Part shown: in pieces, positions 45,569-55,147 of the stretch
Layout of the letters: each line of letters starts with the position of its first letter
Numbering within the stretch: position 1 is the first letter of the stretch
From: Amycolatopsis sp. DSM 110486
Lineage (GTDB): Bacteria > Actinomycetota > Actinomycetes > Mycobacteriales > Pseudonocardiaceae
Length of the DNA: 64,000 bases
Reading direction: 5' to 3'
NCBI RefSeq assembly: GCF_019468465.1
Contig: NZ_CP080519.1
Location: forward strand, 6,007,001 to 6,071,000
Translations under genes and position numbers: made by a program
The notes under the pieces: generated by a model
Seen by the model: only the letters and a program-made list of their open reading frames with translations
The model's database searches: none
What the model was told of the DNA's origin: nothing

Positions 45569-46198
45569 GTGTCTCGTGTGGTGATTCTCGACTACGGTTC
45601 CGGCAACCTCCGCTCAGCCGAACGCGCCGTCGCGCGCGCGGGCGCCGAGGTGGAGGTCACCGCCGACCCGCATGCCGCGCTCGAGGCCGACGGGCTGGTC
45701 GTGCCCGGGGTGGGAGCCTTCTCCGCCTGCATGGCGGGGCTGCTCGACGTGCACGGGAACCGCATCATCGGCAAGCGCCTGGCCGGCGGCCGTCCCGTCC
45801 TCGGCATCTGCGTGGGCATGCAGATCCTCTTCAGCCGCGGCGTCGAGCACGGCGAGGAGACCGAGGGCACGGGGGAGTGGCCCGGCACTGTCGAGCGCCT
45901 GCACGCCGACGTGCTGCCGCACATGGGCTGGAACACCGTGCGCGCGCCCGAGGACTCGCAGCTGTTCGCCGGTATCGACCCGGAGGAGCGCTTCTACTTC
46001 GTGCACTCCTACGCGGCGCGCGAGTGGGAGCTGGAGTCCGGCCTTGCCGGGCGGCAGCCGAAGGTGACCTGGGCCAACCACGGCGAGGACTTCGTGGCGG
46101 CGGTGGAGAACGGCCCGCTGTGGGCCACGCAGTTCCACCCCGAGAAGTCGGGCGACGCGGGCGCGAAGCTGCTGCGCAACTGGCTGGCCACTCTCTAG
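45569..46198 (+). CDS. hisH: Imidazole glycerol phosphate synthase glutaminase subunit HisH
   Basis: 209 residues from GTG 45569. Class I glutamine amidotransferase: nucleophile Cys in [11 protein letters not shown], His/Glu in TQFHPEKS, N-terminal [13 protein letters not shown]. It supplies ammonia to HisF (encoded at 50974). Its own leaderless promoter shows that this second his segment is not dependent on hisDCB read-through. Confidence 0.96.
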   Translation: MSRVVILDYGSGNLRSAERAVARAGAEVEVTADPHAALEADGLVVPGVGAFSACMAGLLDVHGNRIIGKRLAGGRPVLGICVGMQILFSRGVEHGEETEGTGEWPGTVERLHADVLPHMGWNTVRAPEDSQLFAGIDPEERFYFVHSYAAREWELESGLAGRQPKVTWANHGEDFVAAVENGPLWATQFHPEKSGDAGAKLLRNWLATL

Positions 46199-46257
46199 TC
46201 CGGCCTGGTTCGGTGCGGTAGGTCGGCCCGGTGGTCCGGCACCGTGACCGGCGCCTT

Positions 46258-46263
46258 TACGCT
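46258..46263 (+). promoter_or_regulatory. -10 element of leaderless hisA promoter
   Basis: TACGCT lies six bases before the hisA GTG with no ribosome site; promoter internal to the hisHA segment. Confidence 0.55.
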
Positions 46264-46269
46264 GTCGCG

Positions 46270-47001
46270 GTGACTTTCACGCTCTTTCCCGCAGTTGATG
46301 TGGCCGATGGCCAGGCCGTCCGACTCGTCCAGGGCGAGGCCGGGACCGAGACGTCCTACGGCAGCCCCCTCGACGCCGCGCTCGCCTGGCAGCGCGACGG
46401 CGCCGAGTGGATCCACCTCGTGGACCTCGACGCGGCCTTCGGCAAGGGCTCGAACCGCGAGCTGCTGGCGGAGGTGATCGGCCGCCTCGACGTCCAGGTG
46501 GAGCTCTCCGGCGGCATCCGCGACGACGCCTCGCTGGAAGCCGCCCTGTCCACCGGCGCGCGGCGCGTGAACCTGGGCACCGCCGCCCTGGAGGACCCCT
46601 CCTGGACCGCCAAGGTCGTCACCACGTACGGCGACCGCGTCGCCATCGGGCTGGACGTCCGGATCACCGAGGCCGGCCACCGCGTCGCGTCCCGCGGCTG
46701 GACCTCCGACGGCGGCGACCTGTGGGAAGTCCTGGAACGCCTCGACCGCGACGGCGCCGCCCGCTACGTCGTCACCGACGTCAGCAAGGACGGCACCCTC
46801 AAGGGCCCGAACCTCGACCTCCTCCGCGAAGTCGCAGCCCGCACCGACGCCCCCGTGATCGCCTCGGGCGGGGTGTCCAGTGTGGACGACCTCAGGGCAC
46901 TGGCCGGCCTGGCCTGCGACGGCATCGAAGGCGCCATCGTCGGCAAGGCCCTCTACGCCGGCGCCTTCACCCTGCCGGAGGCACTGGCCGCCGTCCGCTA
47001 G
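46270..47001 (+). CDS. priA: Phosphoribosyl isomerase A (HisA/PriA)
   Basis: 243 residues from GTG 46270. (beta/alpha)8 barrel: [20 protein letters not shown] with the N-terminal catalytic Asp, [31 protein letters not shown] with the second Asp, and [12 protein letters not shown]. In actinobacteria lacking a separate trpF this enzyme isomerises both ProFAR (histidine) and PRA (tryptophan). No trpF occurs in the trp operon of this window, fitting the dual role. A longer in-frame start at 46231 is not needed. Confidence 0.94.
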   Translation: MTFTLFPAVDVADGQAVRLVQGEAGTETSYGSPLDAALAWQRDGAEWIHLVDLDAAFGKGSNRELLAEVIGRLDVQVELSGGIRDDASLEAALSTGARRVNLGTAALEDPSWTAKVVTTYGDRVAIGLDVRITEAGHRVASRGWTSDGGDLWEVLERLDRDGAARYVVTDVSKDGTLKGPNLDLLREVAARTDAPVIASGGVSSVDDLRALAGLACDGIEGAIVGKALYAGAFTLPEALAAVR

Positions 47002-47087
47002 TCATTACCCCGCGGGTAATCGACGTGGTTACGTCTTCTCGGCAGGATCGGTTCTCGACAGGGACCGATCCGACCGAGGAGACAAAG

Positions 47088-47429
47088 ATGACCGCCTACG
47101 CCATCGCCCACCTTCGCCAGCCTGGTGTGATCCACCCCCAGGTGGGTGAGTACCTGCGGCGCATCCAGTCCACTTTGGACCCGTTCGGGGGTCGGTTCCT
47201 GGTGCACGGAGCACAAGCGCAGGTCGTCGAGGGGGTGTGGCCGGGGCCGATCGTCGTGGTCGCCTTCCCGGACCTGGGCCGGGCCCGGGGCTGGTACGAC
47301 TCGCCCGACTACCGCGAGATCCTGCCGCTGCGCACCGACCACCTGGTGGGTGATGTGGTGCTGGTTGAGGGCGTGGAGCCGGGGCACGACCCGGCGAAGC
47401 GGGCCGCGGGGCTGATCGACGCCGGATGA
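47088..47429 (+). CDS. DUF1330-family small protein
   Basis: 113 residues from ATG 47088, preceded by GAGGAGA. Ferredoxin-like dimeric alpha/beta barrel pattern: AYAIAHLRQPGVIHPQ, GRFLVHGAQAQVVEG, PIVVVAFPDLGRARGWYDSP, the hallmark of DUF1330. Function unknown; related proteins are sometimes stress-linked. Follows hisA by 86 bases and converges on the PPOX gene. Confidence 0.85.
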   Translation: MTAYAIAHLRQPGVIHPQVGEYLRRIQSTLDPFGGRFLVHGAQAQVVEGVWPGPIVVVAFPDLGRARGWYDSPDYREILPLRTDHLVGDVVLVEGVEPGHDPAKRAAGLIDAG

Positions 47430-47472
47430 GCGGTGCCCGGTGAGCGGTAGCGGCGAGCCCTTGCCAGGGCAC

Positions 47473-47859
47473 TCAGCCTTCGTCGAGCTTCACGGCGATC
47501 CCGATCGTGCGCTGCGGGCCGCCGCGGAGCTTGCTGAAGAACATCGACACCGGCCCGACCAACGGGTAGTGCCGCCGAATCGCCTTTCGCACCCGCTCGG
47601 TGCCGGCGTCGTCGAGCAGCCGGGCGGTGCCGGCGACCGTCGGGCCGTGGGTGCGGCCGCGGACGTCGCCGGCCTGGACCTCCACCCGCCCACTGTTGCG
47701 AAGCCGCTTGACCTTCCCCGCCTTCCGCTCGGAATAGACCAGCAGCTCGTCGCCGTCGAGGCCGAACCACACAGCAGTGGGGACAGCCCGCCCATCGCGG
47801 CGGAACGTGGTGAGCACGACGTACTTCTCACCGGCGAACCGGTCCAGCTCCGTAGGCAT
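47473..47859 (-). CDS. PPOX-class F420-dependent oxidoreductase-like protein
   Basis: 128 residues; split-barrel flavin/F420-binding fold: YVVLTTFRRDGRAVPTAVWF at the N-terminus, ELLVYSERKAGKVKRLRNSG, then VEVQAGDVRGR. Such enzymes use reduced F420 to reduce small molecules or bind flavins. TACTGT (47866-47871, minus strand) six bases before ATG suggests a leaderless mRNA. Substrate unknown. Confidence 0.88.
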   Translation of the reverse strand: MPTELDRFAGEKYVVLTTFRRDGRAVPTAVWFGLDGDELLVYSERKAGKVKRLRNSGRVEVQAGDVRGRTHGPTVAGTARLLDDAGTERVRKAIRRHYPLVGPVSMFFSKLRGGPQRTIGIAVKLDEG

Positions 47860-47878
47860 GTGTCCACAGTAGCCGGAT

Positions 47879-48808
47879 TCAGGACCCGATCCAGCCGTAG
47901 TCAGGCGACGGATCGACCACCACAGCGCCGGCGACCGCGACCAGCTCAGCGCGCGGCACCTTGCCGGAGACGGTGAGCCAGCGGCCGGAGGCCAGGCGCA
48001 CCGTGACCAGGTCCGCCGCGGCGGCGCCGGGGACACCGCGGACCGTGACCGGGACCGACCCGCCGAGACCAGGCGACGCCGCCCCCACCGTGACCCGCAC
48101 CGGCGCAGCCTCCAACGTCGTCGTCGCTTCCCCGGCACTGATCCCGCTCACCGTCGTCGCCGTCTCCCGAAGCCCGGCCGGCAGTGGCCCGAACCGCGCC
48201 TCTCCCCGAATCGGGATCGGCCGGCTCTCCGAAACATCCTCCGCAATTCGCTGTGCGACCGCCTTCGCCGACGGCACCGCATCGACCTCGGCCCGCAGCA
48301 CATGAGTCTCATCCGGCGACCAAGTCAGCACCGCCGACGTCGCCGATCCGGTCAGCATCGCGACCCGCCCGTGCACCAGCACCTGGTCACGCACCGCGGC
48401 GATGCGCAGCGCGGTCGCGGACCATTCGGGATCCTTCGTCGAGAACGCCGTCAGCTCGATCCGGCTCGGCCCGGCGAACCACCGACGCACTTGCGGTGCC
48501 GTTTCCGGCCCGGCCGACCGGTACTGCTCCGTGAACCCGTCGGGCAGCCACCCTGGCGCATACCCCAGCACCGGCTCACCTGCGGCAGGCGGCACCCGCG
48601 AGGGCCACGTGGCCACCACCGACACCCCGACCGTCACCGCGGCCACCGCGGCGGCCACCGCGACCAGCGCCAACCTCGGCCGCCTGCGCCTCGACTGGCG
48701 GGCGCGGACCAGCGCGTTGCGGACCTCATGACCGTCGGGAGCGCGTTCGGCGAGCCGTTCGAGGCTGTCGCGCAGCAGCGTCTCGGTGTCGCGGGCGGGC
48801 TGGCTCAT
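47879..48808 (-). CDS. Membrane-bound partner of the SigE-family sigma factor (anti-sigma-like)
   Basis: 309 residues from ATG 48808, overlapping the sigma-factor stop by four bases. Residues 1-48 are a charged helical cytoplasmic segment (TETLLRDSLERLAERAPDG), followed by one TM helix (about 46-68, LALVAVAAAVAAVTVGVSVV) and a large extracytoplasmic domain with WLPDGFTEQY. Same layout as proteins encoded next to SigE-like sigma factors in streptomycetes and relatives. Likely an anti-sigma factor or sensor; no zinc motif (HxxxCxxC) is present, so this is an inference. Confidence 0.72.
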   Translation of the reverse strand: MSQPARDTETLLRDSLERLAERAPDGHEVRNALVRARQSRRRRPRLALVAVAAAVAAVTVGVSVVATWPSRVPPAAGEPVLGYAPGWLPDGFTEQYRSAGPETAPQVRRWFAGPSRIELTAFSTKDPEWSATALRIAAVRDQVLVHGRVAMLTGSATSAVLTWSPDETHVLRAEVDAVPSAKAVAQRIAEDVSESRPIPIRGEARFGPLPAGLRETATTVSGISAGEATTTLEAAPVRVTVGAASPGLGGSVPVTVRGVPGAAAADLVTVRLASGRWLTVSGKVPRAELVAVAGAVVVDPSPDYGWIGS

Positions 48809-49314
48809 TCTCCGGCTCCGGTGGTCAGGGCGGTGGGCAAGGGGTACGCCGTGGCGCGCAGGGTCGCGAGCGCGCGCGAGATCTGGCTTCGCACGGTGGA
48901 GGTGGCGCATCTGAGGAGGTCGCCGATCTCCTCGTCGGAGTAGTTCTCGTAGTAGCGCAGCACCAGCGCCGCGCGCTGCTTGCGCGGCAGCGTCGCGAGG
49001 CGGGCCAGCATCTCGTCACGCTCGTCGTAGGCCACCGACGGGTCGGCCGTCGGCGGGCTGATCGCGTCGAGCACCTCGTGGCTCGACGGCACCACGCGCC
49101 GGACCGCGCGCCGCCGCCAGGACAGGTACTCGTTGGTGACCATCCGGCGCACGTAGGTGGGCGGCGAGTCGATCTTCGCCCAGCGCTCCTGGGCCCGCAG
49201 CAGCACGTCCTGCACGATGTCCTGCGCCAGGTGCGGATCGTCGGTGAGGACGGTCGCGTAGCGCAGGAGTCCGTCGAGGCGCTCCGCCACGAACTCGTCG
49301 AAGCTGGTGGTCAC
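48805..49314 (-). CDS. SigE-family ECF RNA polymerase sigma factor
   Basis: 169 residues. Region 2: DEFVAERLDGLLRYATVLTD, DPHLAQDIVQDVLLRAQERW; region 4 HTH: LPRKQRAALVLRYYENYSDE, then CATSTVRSQISRALATLR. A standard SigE-family (TIGR02983-type) ECF factor. It is co-translated with the membrane protein downstream, which probably restrains it. Target genes unknown. Confidence 0.92.
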   Translation of the reverse strand: MTTSFDEFVAERLDGLLRYATVLTDDPHLAQDIVQDVLLRAQERWAKIDSPPTYVRRMVTNEYLSWRRRAVRRVVPSSHEVLDAISPPTADPSVAYDERDEMLARLATLPRKQRAALVLRYYENYSDEEIGDLLRCATSTVRSQISRALATLRATAYPLPTALTTGAGE

Positions 49315-49392
49315 GCTTTCTCAGACGCGCGAGGGGCCAGTTCTGATGCATTCCGAGCGAATTTCAGTGATGACTAGCCTATGCTGACACGC

Positions 49393-49833
49393 ATGGACGA
49401 CGAGGTGCTCGAGTGGGTCGAGCGGGTCGCGGACTTCCTCACGCAGGAGTACGGCCTGCCGCCGATCGCCGGGCGCGTGCTCGGCTGGCTGATGGCGTGC
49501 GACCCGCCGGAGCAGTCGGCGGCGCGGCTGGCCGAGGCGGTGGGCGCGAGCCGCGCGTCGCTCACGACCAACCTGCGGTTGCTGCTCGACGCCGGGCTGG
49601 TCGGCAAACGGCTCGGCCGCGGCGAGCGCACCGCCTACTACCGCGTGGACGATGACGCGTGGCAACGCGTGATCCGCCGCCGCATCGCCACGCTGGGCTC
49701 GTTCCGCGACATCACGAACGCCGGCATCGAGCTGCTCGAACGCGACGGCGCCCGGGCGGCGCGCGTCCGCAGTGCCGACGCGGCGTTCGCGTGGCTGGCC
49801 GAAGCGTTCGCGGAAGCCGGCGAGCCGAAGTGA
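49393..49833 (+). CDS. MarR/GbsR-like winged-helix regulator
   Basis: 146 residues from ATG 49393; a TATGCT -10-like element (49380-49385) lies seven bases upstream, so this start is preferred to ATG 49381. Winged helix: GLPPIAGRVLGWLMACDPPE, then ARLAEAVGASRASLTTNLRLLLDAGL and a wing with KRLGRGERTAYYRV, typical of GbsR/MarR repressors. The C-terminus is a dimerising helix. Overlaps the monooxygenase GTG by four bases, so it probably controls that gene. Confidence 0.88.
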   Translation: MDDEVLEWVERVADFLTQEYGLPPIAGRVLGWLMACDPPEQSAARLAEAVGASRASLTTNLRLLLDAGLVGKRLGRGERTAYYRVDDDAWQRVIRRRIATLGSFRDITNAGIELLERDGARAARVRSADAAFAWLAEAFAEAGEPK

Positions 49834-50915
49834 AGGCTGTGGTGGTGGGCGGTGGGATCGGCGGGCTGACGGCCGCGATCGCGTTGCGCCGCACCGGACA
49901 CGAGGTCACAGTGCTGGAGCGCGCGCCCGAGCTGCGGGAGATCGGGGTCGGGCTTTCCCTGGCGCCCAACGCGATGCGGGCGCTCGACGCGCTGGGGATC
50001 GGGGAGCGGGTGCGGAAGCACTCGGCTCCGTCGGAGGTTACGGGCACACTGCGGACGTCGTCGGGCCGGTTCCTGCGCCGGTTCCGGGAGGGGCGGGACG
50101 AGCCGCTCGCCGCGTTCCACCGCGCGGAGCTGCACTCGGCTTTGCTGGCGGAGCTGCCGGAAACCTTGGTGCGCACAGGGATTGAAGTAACTGATCCATC
50201 CGAAGTGGACGCGGACGTGATTGTGGCGGCCGACGGTGTCCACAGTGGATTCCGCTGCCGGGCATTCCCTGGCGCACCCGAACCGGGGTTTCGCTACACG
50301 GCCTGGCGTGGCGTCACCGAACCGGGTGCGGCGCCGCCGGTGCGCGGCAGCTTCACCATGGGCCGCGGCGCGTACTTCATGATCCACCCGCTGCCCGGCG
50401 ACCGCGCCTGCTGGGCCCTCGGCGCCGCCGAGTCCACGCCCGGCGTGCGCTACCCGAGCGAGCACGCCGAGGTGACCCGCCGCGTGGCGGACTGGCCGGC
50501 CGAGGCCCGCGAGCTCGTGGCGGCGACGCGGCCGGACGCCGTGCTGCACAACGACATCCTCGACCTCGACCCGCTGCCCGCGTTCACGAGCGGACGCGTC
50601 GCGCTGCTCGGTGACGCGGCTCACGCCGTGCCGCCGGACCTCGGCCAGGGCGCGTGCCAGGCGATCGAGGACGCCGTGGTCCTCGCCGCATCGCTGCGGG
50701 CCCACCCCGTGCCCGAGGCGCTCGCCGCATACGACGCCGCGCGCCGCCCGCGTGCGGCGTACGTCACGAAGCAGGCGCGCAGCAAGGCGGCGGCCGACAC
50801 GGCGTCGGCGTGGTGGCTGCACGCGCTGCTGGCGGTGACCGTGCCGCTGATGCCCGCGTCGGTGATCCGGCGCCAGGCCGCGCCCTTGTGGGACTGGACT
50901 CCGCCCGTCCTCTGA
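49830..50915 (+). CDS. FAD-dependent aromatic-type monooxygenase
   Basis: 361 residues from GTG 49830, overlapping the regulator stop. Class A flavoprotein monooxygenase: [20 protein letters not shown] (FAD ADP site), [12 protein letters not shown] (second motif), and [20 protein letters not shown] (flavin ribityl site) in the right order; no separate NADPH domain is needed in this class. Substrate unknown; may hydroxylate a phenolic compound that also acts on the MarR-like regulator. Confidence 0.92.
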   Translation: MKAVVVGGGIGGLTAAIALRRTGHEVTVLERAPELREIGVGLSLAPNAMRALDALGIGERVRKHSAPSEVTGTLRTSSGRFLRRFREGRDEPLAAFHRAELHSALLAELPETLVRTGIEVTDPSEVDADVIVAADGVHSGFRCRAFPGAPEPGFRYTAWRGVTEPGAAPPVRGSFTMGRGAYFMIHPLPGDRACWALGAAESTPGVRYPSEHAEVTRRVADWPAEARELVAATRPDAVLHNDILDLDPLPAFTSGRVALLGDAAHAVPPDLGQGACQAIEDAVVLAASLRAHPVPEALAAYDAARRPRAAYVTKQARSKAAADTASAWWLHALLAVTVPLMPASVIRRQAAPLWDWTPPVL

Positions 50916-50961
50916 GCACCTGTGCGCCGACCGGGCGGGCGGACCGTCGCAGGTGGACGGC

Positions 50962-50967
50962 TACGCT
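50962..50967 (+). promoter_or_regulatory. -10 element of leaderless hisF promoter
   Basis: TACGCT lies six bases before the hisF ATG without a ribosome site. Confidence 0.6.
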
Positions 50968-50973
50968 GGTGGC

Positions 50974-51747
50974 ATGGCTGTGGCGGTGAGGGTGATCCCG
51001 TGTCTGGACGTCGACGCGGGTCGCGTGGTGAAGGGCGTCAACTTCGCCGATCTGCGCGACGCCGGCGACCCGGTGGAGCTGGCCCGGCTGTATGACCACG
51101 AAGGCGCCGACGAGCTGACTTTCCTCGACGTCACCGCGTCGTCGGGCAACCGCGAGACCACCTTCGACGTGGTCCGCCGCACGGCCGAGCAGGTCTTCAT
51201 CCCGCTGACGGTCGGCGGCGGCGTGCGCTCCAACGACGACGTCAACCGCCTGCTGCGCACGGGCGCAGACAAGGTGAGCATCAACACGGCCGCGATCGCG
51301 CGCCCGGAGCTGCTGCGCGAGGCGTCGCGCCGGTTCGGGGCCCAGTGCATCGTGCTGTCGGTCGACGCGCGGCGCGTGCCGGAGGGCGGCGAGCCGACGG
51401 CGTCGGGCTTCGAGGTGACCACCCACGGCGGGCGCCGCGGCACGGGCATCGACGCGGTCGAGTGGGCGGCGCGCGGCGAGGAGCTGGGCGTCGGCGAGAT
51501 CCTGCTCAACTCGATGGACGCCGACGGCACCAAGTCCGGCTTCGATCTTTCCTTGATCGAGATGGTCCGCCGCGCCGTGCGCGTGCCGGTGATCGCCAGC
51601 GGCGGCGCGGGCGCCGTCGACCACTTCCTGCCCGCCGTGGAGGCCGGTGCGGACGCGGTGCTCGCGGCGAGCGTGTTCCACTTCGGACAGCTGAAGATCG
51701 GCGACGTCAAGGGCGCCCTGCGCGAAGGCGGGGTCATCGTCCGATGA
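50974..51747 (+). CDS. hisF: Imidazole glycerol phosphate synthase cyclase subunit HisF
   Basis: 257 residues, barrel enzyme that uses HisH-derived ammonia to form imidazole glycerol phosphate and AICAR. Catalytic motifs: [15 protein letters not shown] (first Asp), [26 protein letters not shown] (second Asp) and [15 protein letters not shown] 50974 agrees with the leaderless promoter; an in-frame start at 50953 is in the promoter. Overlaps hisI by four bases. Confidence 0.97.
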   Translation: MAVAVRVIPCLDVDAGRVVKGVNFADLRDAGDPVELARLYDHEGADELTFLDVTASSGNRETTFDVVRRTAEQVFIPLTVGGGVRSNDDVNRLLRTGADKVSINTAAIARPELLREASRRFGAQCIVLSVDARRVPEGGEPTASGFEVTTHGGRRGTGIDAVEWAARGEELGVGEILLNSMDADGTKSGFDLSLIEMVRRAVRVPVIASGGAGAVDHFLPAVEAGADAVLAASVFHFGQLKIGDVKGALREGGVIVR

Positions 51748-52109
51748 GCCTCGACGCAGACCTGTCCCAGCGGCTCAAGCGCAACTCCGACGGCCTGATC
51801 GCGGCCGTCGTCGTGGAGCACTCGACGTCCGACGTGCTGATGATGGCCTGGATGAACGACGAGGCCCTGGAGTCCACCCTCACCACCCGGCGCGCGACCT
51901 ACTGGTCCCGCAGCCGCCAGGAGCTGTGGGTGAAGGGCGAGACCTCGGGCCACGTCCAGCACGTCCGCGAAGTGCGGATCGACTGCGACGGTGACACAGT
52001 GCTCCTGCGCGTGGACCAGACCGGCCCGGCCTGCCACACGGGCACCCACACCTGTTTCGACTCCGCGGAGCGCCTGCTCCTCGCCGACGAGAGTGAGAAC
52101 ACCCCGTGA
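51744..52109 (+). CDS. hisI: Phosphoribosyl-AMP cyclohydrolase HisI
   Basis: 121 residues; opens the adenine ring of PR-AMP. Zinc/magnesium ligands in [18 protein letters not shown] and [11 protein letters not shown], with [25 protein letters not shown] at the substrate site. Monofunctional, with no HisE domain. Overlaps hisF upstream and the DUF1304-type gene downstream by four bases each. Confidence 0.97.
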   Translation: MSLDADLSQRLKRNSDGLIAAVVVEHSTSDVLMMAWMNDEALESTLTTRRATYWSRSRQELWVKGETSGHVQHVREVRIDCDGDTVLLRVDQTGPACHTGTHTCFDSAERLLLADESENTP

Positions 52110-52468
52110 CGGTTGTCGCGAACGTGCTGGTGGGGCTGGTCGCCCTCATCCACGTATACATCGTGGTGCTCGAAATGTTCCTCTGGACGACCCCGCGCGC
52201 CCGCGCGGCGTTCGGCACCACCGAGGCGTTCGCGCAGGAGAGCAAGGCGCTCGCCGCGAACCAGGGGCTCTACAACGGTTTCCTCGCGGCGGCCCTGATC
52301 TGGGGCCTCATCGCGACCGACCCGACGGGCTTCCAGTTCAAGCTCTACGGCCTGGCCTGCGTGATCGTCGCCGGCCTGTACGGCGCCGCGACGGCCTCGA
52401 AGCGGATCCTGCTGGTGCAGGTGCTGCCGGGCGTCCTCGCGCTGGTGTTCGTGCTGCTGGCGCGCTGA
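52106..52468 (+). CDS. DUF1304-family membrane protein
   Basis: 120 residues from GTG 52106. Four TM helices: [52 protein letters not shown], and [26 protein letters not shown] after helix 1 is the family signature. Function unknown. Tail of the hisFI operon; its stop overlaps the CTG proposed as start of DUF3592 copy A. Confidence 0.85.
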   Translation: MTVVANVLVGLVALIHVYIVVLEMFLWTTPRARAAFGTTEAFAQESKALAANQGLYNGFLAAALIWGLIATDPTGFQFKLYGLACVIVAGLYGAATASKRILLVQVLPGVLALVFVLLAR

Positions 52469-53205
52469 CCGCCGACCTGGCCCGCGAGACGCGGCGGCTG
52501 CGTGCCGTCGCCTGGCGGGCGTGGGCGCTCGCCGCGGTGTGGTGCTTGGTTTCCGCGGGCGGGCTCATCGCGGTGCTGGGCGTCCTCCACTCGGCGGACA
52601 CCCTGCTGGCGACCGGCACGCGCGTGCCGGGGACGGTCGTTTCCGTCGCCACTCCGCCGAAGGGCACGCGCTGGATCGACGTGTCCTACCGTGCCGACGG
52701 CCGCACGCTGACCGAACGCGTCGACCGCAGCTCCACGGCCGCCTACACCCCGGGCGAGCGCGTGACGGTGGTCTTCGACCCGGCCGACCCGGCGCGCGTC
52801 CGCACGACCGCCGAGGACGGCCTGAGCGAGAACGGCCTTGGCTTCGCCTGGATCGGCGTCGGCCTGGTCCTGCTGTGCTCCCTGGTCGCCGCGGCGGGCG
52901 CCGTCGGCTGGTCCCGCCGCTCCCGCGCCGTGCGCCGCACGGGCTGGCAGGAGGGCACGGCCACCGTCGTCCTCGCGCCCTTCACCGGCCGTGGCGTGAA
53001 CCCGCCGTACTTGCACGTGCGCCCGCTTTCCGGCGAGGCCGTGCGCCTGCGCGCCGTGCCGTCCACCCACGGCGCCCGCTTCCTGCGCACCTACACCGAC
53101 CGCCCCGCCTGGCTGGGCGGCACCGGGTCCGCGTCGGTGATCCTCTTCCGCCACGGCTGCGGCGAAGCGCCGTACGCCGTGCCGGCCGTGGTCGCGCGCG
53201 GGTGA
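52465..53205 (+). CDS. DUF3592-like membrane protein, array copy A (no standard start codon)
   Basis: 246 residues if read from CTG 52465, whose CTGA overlaps the previous stop exactly as ATGA/GTGA do elsewhere here. No ATG, GTG or TTG exists in frame between the upstream gene and GTG 52537, which would cut into the first TM helix. Layout: charged N-terminus, TM 1 (AVWCLVSAGGLIAVLGVL), extracytoplasmic domain ending VVFDPADPARVRTT, TM 2 (WIGVGLVLLCSLVAAAGAV), basic patch RRSRAVRRTGW, then a C-terminal domain. First of seven paralogs; function unknown. Confidence 0.75.
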   Translation: MTADLARETRRLRAVAWRAWALAAVWCLVSAGGLIAVLGVLHSADTLLATGTRVPGTVVSVATPPKGTRWIDVSYRADGRTLTERVDRSSTAAYTPGERVTVVFDPADPARVRTTAEDGLSENGLGFAWIGVGLVLLCSLVAAAGAVGWSRRSRAVRRTGWQEGTATVVLAPFTGRGVNPPYLHVRPLSGEAVRLRAVPSTHGARFLRTYTDRPAWLGGTGSASVILFRHGCGEAPYAVPAVVARG

Positions 53206-53228
53206 GCCGAAACGCCGGACGGTCCCGT

Positions 53229-53308
53229 TCGGTTGCCTTCGTCGGCGGTGGTTTCGATCGCAGCTTTTCCCCTGGTGGAGCGCGATTTCCCGGTCGTACC
53301 CTCTCCTG
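53229..53308 (+). repeat. Duplicated leader/promoter, copy 1 (before paralog B)
   Basis: Closely matches 55064-55147: shared TCGGTTGCCTTC, ATCGCAGCTTTT, CTGGTGGA and GATTTCCCGGTCGTAC, ending in TACCCT (53297-53302) six bases before ATG 53309. The copies lie 1.84 kb apart, so promoter and N-terminus were duplicated together. Confidence 0.75.
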
Positions 53309-54218
53309 ATGGACCTGGGGAGGACCGGCCGGAGCGAACGCCCCGGCGGTGACGACGACCAGTCTCTTCCGGTGGACCGGGCCAACGCCGTGGTCCGCCT
53401 CGGCCGGGCCGGGGCGACGCCGATGAGCGGGCCGGCGCGGCCTCGCAAACAGCCGCGAGCACCGGCGGGCCAAGCGGCTTGCGGAGCAGCAGCGGAAGTG
53501 GGACGGCGCGGTCCACCGCCGGTTCCGGCGTTCCGTGCGGACCGCCGTGGCGTGGCTGGTCGTGCTGCTCACCGGGGGCACCGGTGTCCTGCTGACGGGC
53601 TTCGCCGGCGAAGCGCTCCTGACCCGCGGCGCCCGCGCGGACGGCGAGGTGACGGCCGTGAGCGAAGAGGTCGTGATCGTCGACTACGTGGTCACCGGGG
53701 TGAGCCTGCGCGCGGTGATCGACCACATCTCCGACCACCGGTACGTCGCGGGGGAGACCGTGCCGGTGTTCTACGACCCCGCCGACCCGCACACCGCGCG
53801 CCTGCGCGACGACGTGAACCTGAGCCTCGGGATGATGGCGCCGTCCCTCCTCCTCGTCCTCACGAGCCTGGCCGCGATCCCGATCGAGGTCGCCTACGTG
53901 GTGGGCTGGGCCCGCCGCCGAGGCTCGCCCTGGTACCCCGCCACGGCGATCGTCCTGCCCCTGAGACTGCGCCCCGACGCCCCGGAGGTGTTCCACACAC
54001 TGGAGTTCGTCCTCCCCGGCGGCGTCACCATCGAGGCGAAGACCACCTCCGTCCTGCCCCGCCGGTACGCGTTCCTCCGCCACCGTGGCCGGCGAGAGGT
54101 GTGGGTCTCCGGTTCCGGCCGCACGCTCGCCGTGGTCCTGCCCGTCGGCCCCCGCGACGGCGAGCCGTCCGCGATCCCGTTTCGCCTGGCGTCCACCTCG
54201 AAGTGGACGCTCGCCTGA
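53309..54218 (+). pseudogene. DUF3592 array copy B, frameshifted near the N-terminus
   Basis: The leaderless ATG 53309 begins MDLGRTGRSERPGGDDDQSLP, matching intact copy D, but that frame soon diverges. From about 53470 homology continues in the next frame: KRLAEQQRKWDGAVHRRFRR, TM 1 (AVAWLVVLLTGGTGVLL), VPVFYDPADPHTARL, TM 2, VVGWARRRG and the C-terminal domain to the TGA at 54216. A one-base insertion (or two-base loss) between 53427 and 53470 explains this. GTG 53535 could start a shortened product lacking the N-terminal basic segment. Confidence 0.75.
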
Positions 54219-54247
54219 ACCACGCGCCGCTGTCGTACGCTTTGGCC

Positions 54248-55030
54248 GTGGCCCTGGGGAAGACCAACGAAAACGCCGGCGAACCGCTTCGTGCGGCCGC
54301 GGACTCCGCGTCCGAGGACCGCGCGCTGCGCCGGCAGTTCTGACGGGCCGTCGGCTGGGCCGTGCCGTGCGCGCTGGTCGTGCCGGCGTCGGCACTGGGC
54401 ATCGGGTGGCAGGACCTGCGCGCCGACTGGCTCCTCGACCACGGCGACGAGGCCACCGGCAAGGTCGTGGCGGTCCACACGCCCCGGGACGGCGACGGCA
54501 CGCCCACCATCACGGTCTCCTACACCGCCGCCGGCGTCCCCGAACAGGCCGAGATCAACCGCGACTCCGACCGCGAATACGAAGTGGGCGAACCGATCTC
54601 GGTGTTCTACGACCCCGCCGACCCGGCCCGTGTGCGCACCGAAGACGAACAGAACGTCGGCGACGGGTGGATGGCGGTGTTCTCGGTCCCGCTGATCTTC
54701 GTGGCGATTCTCCTGCCGTTGACGATCACCCTCGCCGTGGGCTGGGCGCGTCGCCGCCGGCTCGCCCGCCGCACGGGTTGGCGGCCCGTCCGCATCCAGG
54801 CCCACGATCGCGCCGACCACGCGCAGGTCGTCCGCTTCACCGTCGGCGGCCGGCGGGTCGTCGCCCGTACGACGTCGCTGACGCGCGTGCTTCGTGAGGG
54901 GAGCCGCCGGGCCGGCGCGAGGGTCGCGGGGTCGGGCCTCCGGTTCGTTTTGGTGCTGCCCCGCGGTTCCCGCCGCGGCGGGCCACGCGTGGTGGCCTTG
55001 CGCGCGTTCGATCCCCGCCGCGGCGGGTGA
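54248..55030 (+). pseudogene. DUF3592 array copy C with in-frame TGA
   Basis: TACGCT (54236-54241) precedes GTG 54248 by six bases, again leaderless. The frame reads MALGKTNENAGEP, EDRALRRQF, then TGA at 54341-54343 exactly where paralogs have Trp (RFW), and continues without a shift: TM 1, DWLLDHGDEATGKVVAVHTP, INRDSDREYEVGEPISVFYD, PADPARVRTEDEQN, TM 2, VGWARRRRLARRTGW and a C-terminal domain to 55030. A single TGG to TGA change fits. GTG 54362 might allow a truncated product. Confidence 0.75.
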
Positions 55031-55063
55031 CTGCCGAGGGGACCGTCAGCACGCTCGATGGGC

Positions 55064-55147
55064 CCTCTCGGTTGCCTTCCCGGCCGGTGTTCTGAATCGC
55101 AGCTTTTTAGCTGGTGGAACGAGATTTCCCGGTCGTACGCTCTCCTG
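55064..55147 (+). repeat. Duplicated leader/promoter, copy 2 (before paralog D)
   Basis: Second copy of the leader described at 53229-53308; TACGCT (55136-55141) lies six bases before ATG 55148, so copy D is probably transcribed as a leaderless mRNA and heads the D-E-F-G unit. Confidence 0.75.
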
